The notes below the pieces were generated by a model that did no database searches, was not told where the DNA came from, and was given only the letters and a program-made list of their open reading frames with translations. 64,000 nt of DNA from NCBI RefSeq assembly GCF_007096355.1, contig NZ_VKDF01000008.1:140495-204494 (forward strand). The letters are read 5' to 3'. Numbering within the stretch: position 1 is the stretch's first letter; each line of letters begins with the position of its first letter. Position numbers and translations under genes: made by a program. The stretch is from Paracoccus sp. M683 (lineage in GTDB: Bacteria > Pseudomonadota > Alphaproteobacteria > Rhodobacterales > Rhodobacteraceae). Below, one piece after another: positions 62,289-64,000 of this stretch.

Positions 62289-64000
62289 ATGCCCACATTC
62301 AACGGAACCGCCGGAAATGACACGCTGCTGGGCAGTGAAGGAGATGACCTGATCAACGGGCTGGACGGCGATGATCGGCTGTCGGGCATCTTTGGCGTCG
62401 ACAGGCTGCTGGGCGGCGCGGGTGCCGATAGGCTGACCGATTCAACCTTTGGCCTTCTGGATCCGGGCACCGATACCCTGGATGGCGGCGCAGGGAACGA
62501 CACCATCAGCAGCTATTCCGGCAGCGATATCGTATTCGGTGGCGAGGGCAATGACATCATCAACATGCTTAATCCGGGCCAGATTTTCGCGGGCATCGGC
62601 AATGACCGGATCAGTTTCATGGGCGGCCATGTCGTTGCTGGCGCAGGAAACGACACGATCGGGCTGGACATTGCCCCGTCCGGCCCTGTTGATACCACGA
62701 TCAATGCCGGCGGCGAGTTTGACAGAGTTGATGTCAAACATCTGCTGACCGACCCGCTTACCCTTGATCTGCGGGGCGGTCGGGAAGGCACTGGCAGCAC
62801 GATCGCGATCTGGTCGGCCGAATCCGTCGGATACGAAGGCGAAAGCCAGGATCTGACGATTCTGGACGGCAGCCGCAGCACCCGCCTGGCTGTCGAATAT
62901 GACGTCTGGGGCGGTTCGCAGGTTACGGGTGACAGGATGGCCACGTTGCGGATGGGCGGCGGGAATGACGTTGTCAATGTCAGCTACTACGCCTTCGATG
63001 TCAGGATGGGCCGTGGCGATGACCGTTTCTCTGCTGACTTGTCCTCTGGGGGACGGGTGGATGGCGGCGCAGGTACCGATCTCCTGACCATCTACACCCT
63101 GGCCAAGCCGGGTGAGACTGTCGTCATTGATGCACGTCCCGGTGCGACCGCGAATGATTCCGCTTTTATGGTCGTCAGCGGTTTCGAAGAGGTAATGCTT
63201 TCCGGTGATGACTATGTGCCGGGTCTGCCCTCAGGCTGGTTGCACTATTTCGGCGGCGACGAGGCCGTCTTGCTTGAGATATACGGCGGCAGCACCAAGG
63301 CTGTTCTTGGCAATGGTGCGGATGTGGTCGGGTTCGGCCGTTCCGGGGCCGTCATCGACCTGAACACTGGCGGCGGGCAGGACAGTATCTTTGCGGCAGA
63401 GCCGGACCCCGATATCGTCTCTGGTGTGATCAGGGCAGGTGCCGGCGATGACCACATCGCGATTAAGCAGTTCTTCGGCACCATCATGGGTGGGACGGGT
63501 AATGACCTGATCGAGCTGTCATCCGACCTGCCTGGTGCATTCAGAACAACCATCTACGGCGGCCAGGGCAATGACACGATCAAGGGCAATGATACCTTCG
63601 GCGGCGATAGCACCGGCCGGCTGCTGATCGACGGCGGCGCCGGGCGCGACAGCCTGAGCGGCGGTGACGGCAATGACGCGCTGTTTGGCCGGCAGGGCGC
63701 GGATGTGCTGCTGGGCGGCGCCGGCAACGACACCTTGCAGGGCGGCGTCGGTGCGGATCAGCTGCTGGGCGGCACCGGGAAGGACCGGGCGCGTTACGCC
63801 GATGCGGCGGCGGCCGTGGTCGTCGATCTGGTCACGCCCGCGAACAACAGGGGCGATGCAGCAGGCGATGTGCTGACCTCGATCGAGAATATCTCGGGTT
63901 CGAACCACAATGACGGGCTGTTCGGCGATGCCGGCGACAACGTGCTGTGGGGCGAGAAGGGCAAAGACCGGCTGGACGGGCGCGGCGGCAGCGACACGCT
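62289..64000 (+). CDS. RTX calcium-binding repeat protein, 3' end cut by window edge
   Basis: 570 residues are visible with no stop; the gene runs off the window. ATG at 62289 has AAGGA upstream. Nine-residue RTX repeats GGxGxDxLx are dense at residues 1-80 (GTAGNDTLLGSEGDDLING split), around 415-500 (GGTGNDLIE, GGAGRDSLS, GGDGNDALF, GGAGNDTLQ) and scattered between. Such repeats bind Ca2+ and fold on export by a type I secretion system, whose signal would be at the unseen C-terminus. No N-terminal signal peptide and no enzymatic domain so far. Function unknown. Confidence 0.92.
   Translation, partial: MPTFNGTAGNDTLLGSEGDDLINGLDGDDRLSGIFGVDRLLGGAGADRLTDSTFGLLDPGTDTLDGGAGNDTISSYSGSDIVFGGEGNDIINMLNPGQIFAGIGNDRISFMGGHVVAGAGNDTIGLDIAPSGPVDTTINAGGEFDRVDVKHLLTDPLTLDLRGGREGTGSTIAIWSAESVGYEGESQDLTILDGSRSTRLAVEYDVWGGSQVTGDRMATLRMGGGNDVVNVSYYAFDVRMGRGDDRFSADLSSGGRVDGGAGTDLLTIYTLAKPGETVVIDARPGATANDSAFMVVSGFEEVMLSGDDYVPGLPSGWLHYFGGDEAVLLEIYGGSTKAVLGNGADVVGFGRSGAVIDLNTGGGQDSIFAAEPDPDIVSGVIRAGAGDDHIAIKQFFGTIMGGTGNDLIELSSDLPGAFRTTIYGGQGNDTIKGNDTFGGDSTGRLLIDGGAGRDSLSGGDGNDALFGRQGADVLLGGAGNDTLQGGVGADQLLGGTGKDRARYADAAAAVVVDLVTPANNRGDAAGDVLTSIENISGSNHNDGLFGDAGDNVLWGEKGKDRLDGRGGSDT

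Noticed and set aside
1..64000. CRISPR arrays, tRNA genes, transposases and attachment sites
   Set aside because: Intergenic stretches were read on both strands and no regular spacer array, cloverleaf or transposase motif was seen; short RNAs could still be missed by eye.

Overview
The window is GC-rich alphaproteobacterial chromosome, most likely a Rhodobacterales/Paracoccus-type genome. The evidence is the gene neighbourhoods (rpsA-ihfB-lapA-trpF-trpB, pth, clpP-clpX, ndufa12-mlaD-DUF2155-aat-accC-accB, hisA-hisF-hisE), the strong GC3 bias that opens long antisense shadow frames, and the many ATGA stop/start overlaps. I see no rRNA, tRNA, CRISPR array, insertion sequence, phage or plasmid gene. 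Both edges cut a gene: a puuE-type allantoinase on the left and an RTX calcium-binding protein on the right.

Layout. 1-2.2 kb: allantoinase and two unknown proteins (minus). 2.2-8.9 kb: rpsA, a TetR/flavin-oxidoreductase pair with a near-perfect operator, then ihfB, lapA-like, trpF, GNAT and trpB. 8.9-11.6 kb: three secreted PepSY-like proteins with extreme Asp-rich tails, followed by a membrane-anchored LuxR-type regulator; the first has its ribosome binding site inside a hairpin. 11.6-20.9 kb: housekeeping (DUF2237, GST, DUF2332, pth; clpP, clpX; ridA, ndufa12, mlaD; aat, accC, accB). 21-24.4 kb: hisA, hisF and hisE with an ADP-ribosylglycohydrolase, and a DUF2147 protein. 24.5-30.1 kb: CoA-transferase, OmpA-type lipoprotein, DinB, nth, adenosine kinase.

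30.1-53.1 kb is the accessory heart: an exopolysaccharide-type locus (WecG-type transferase, Wzy/O-antigen-ligase-like protein, ExoY-type initiating sugar transferase, three family 2 glycosyltransferases, CpsD-like ATPase, Wzz/GumC-like co-polymerase, flippase) that contains a hybrid polyketide/non-ribosomal peptide operon. The PKS is one module with the unusual order KS-AT-KR-DH-ACP-TE. The NRPS begins with a formyltransferase, has a degenerate condensation remnant, and carries a luciferase-like monooxygenase inside its adenylation domain between motifs A4 and A5; my reading of the specificity pocket is close to the glycine code. A GT2 gene sits between the two megasynthases and a phosphopantetheinyl transferase follows. 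A plausible assembly line is: NRPS loads, formylates and oxidises glycine, the PKS extends, reduces and dehydrates it, the TE releases it, and the glycosyltransferase decorates it or links it to the polysaccharide. This is the best candidate for an undescribed system.

53.1-62 kb returns to housekeeping: tpiA, an IscA/ErpA-type and a SufT-type iron-sulfur protein, tgt, rnd, tandem GNAT, PAS protein, gmk, gamma-carbonic anhydrase and a PhoR-like kinase. The window ends in the RTX gene.
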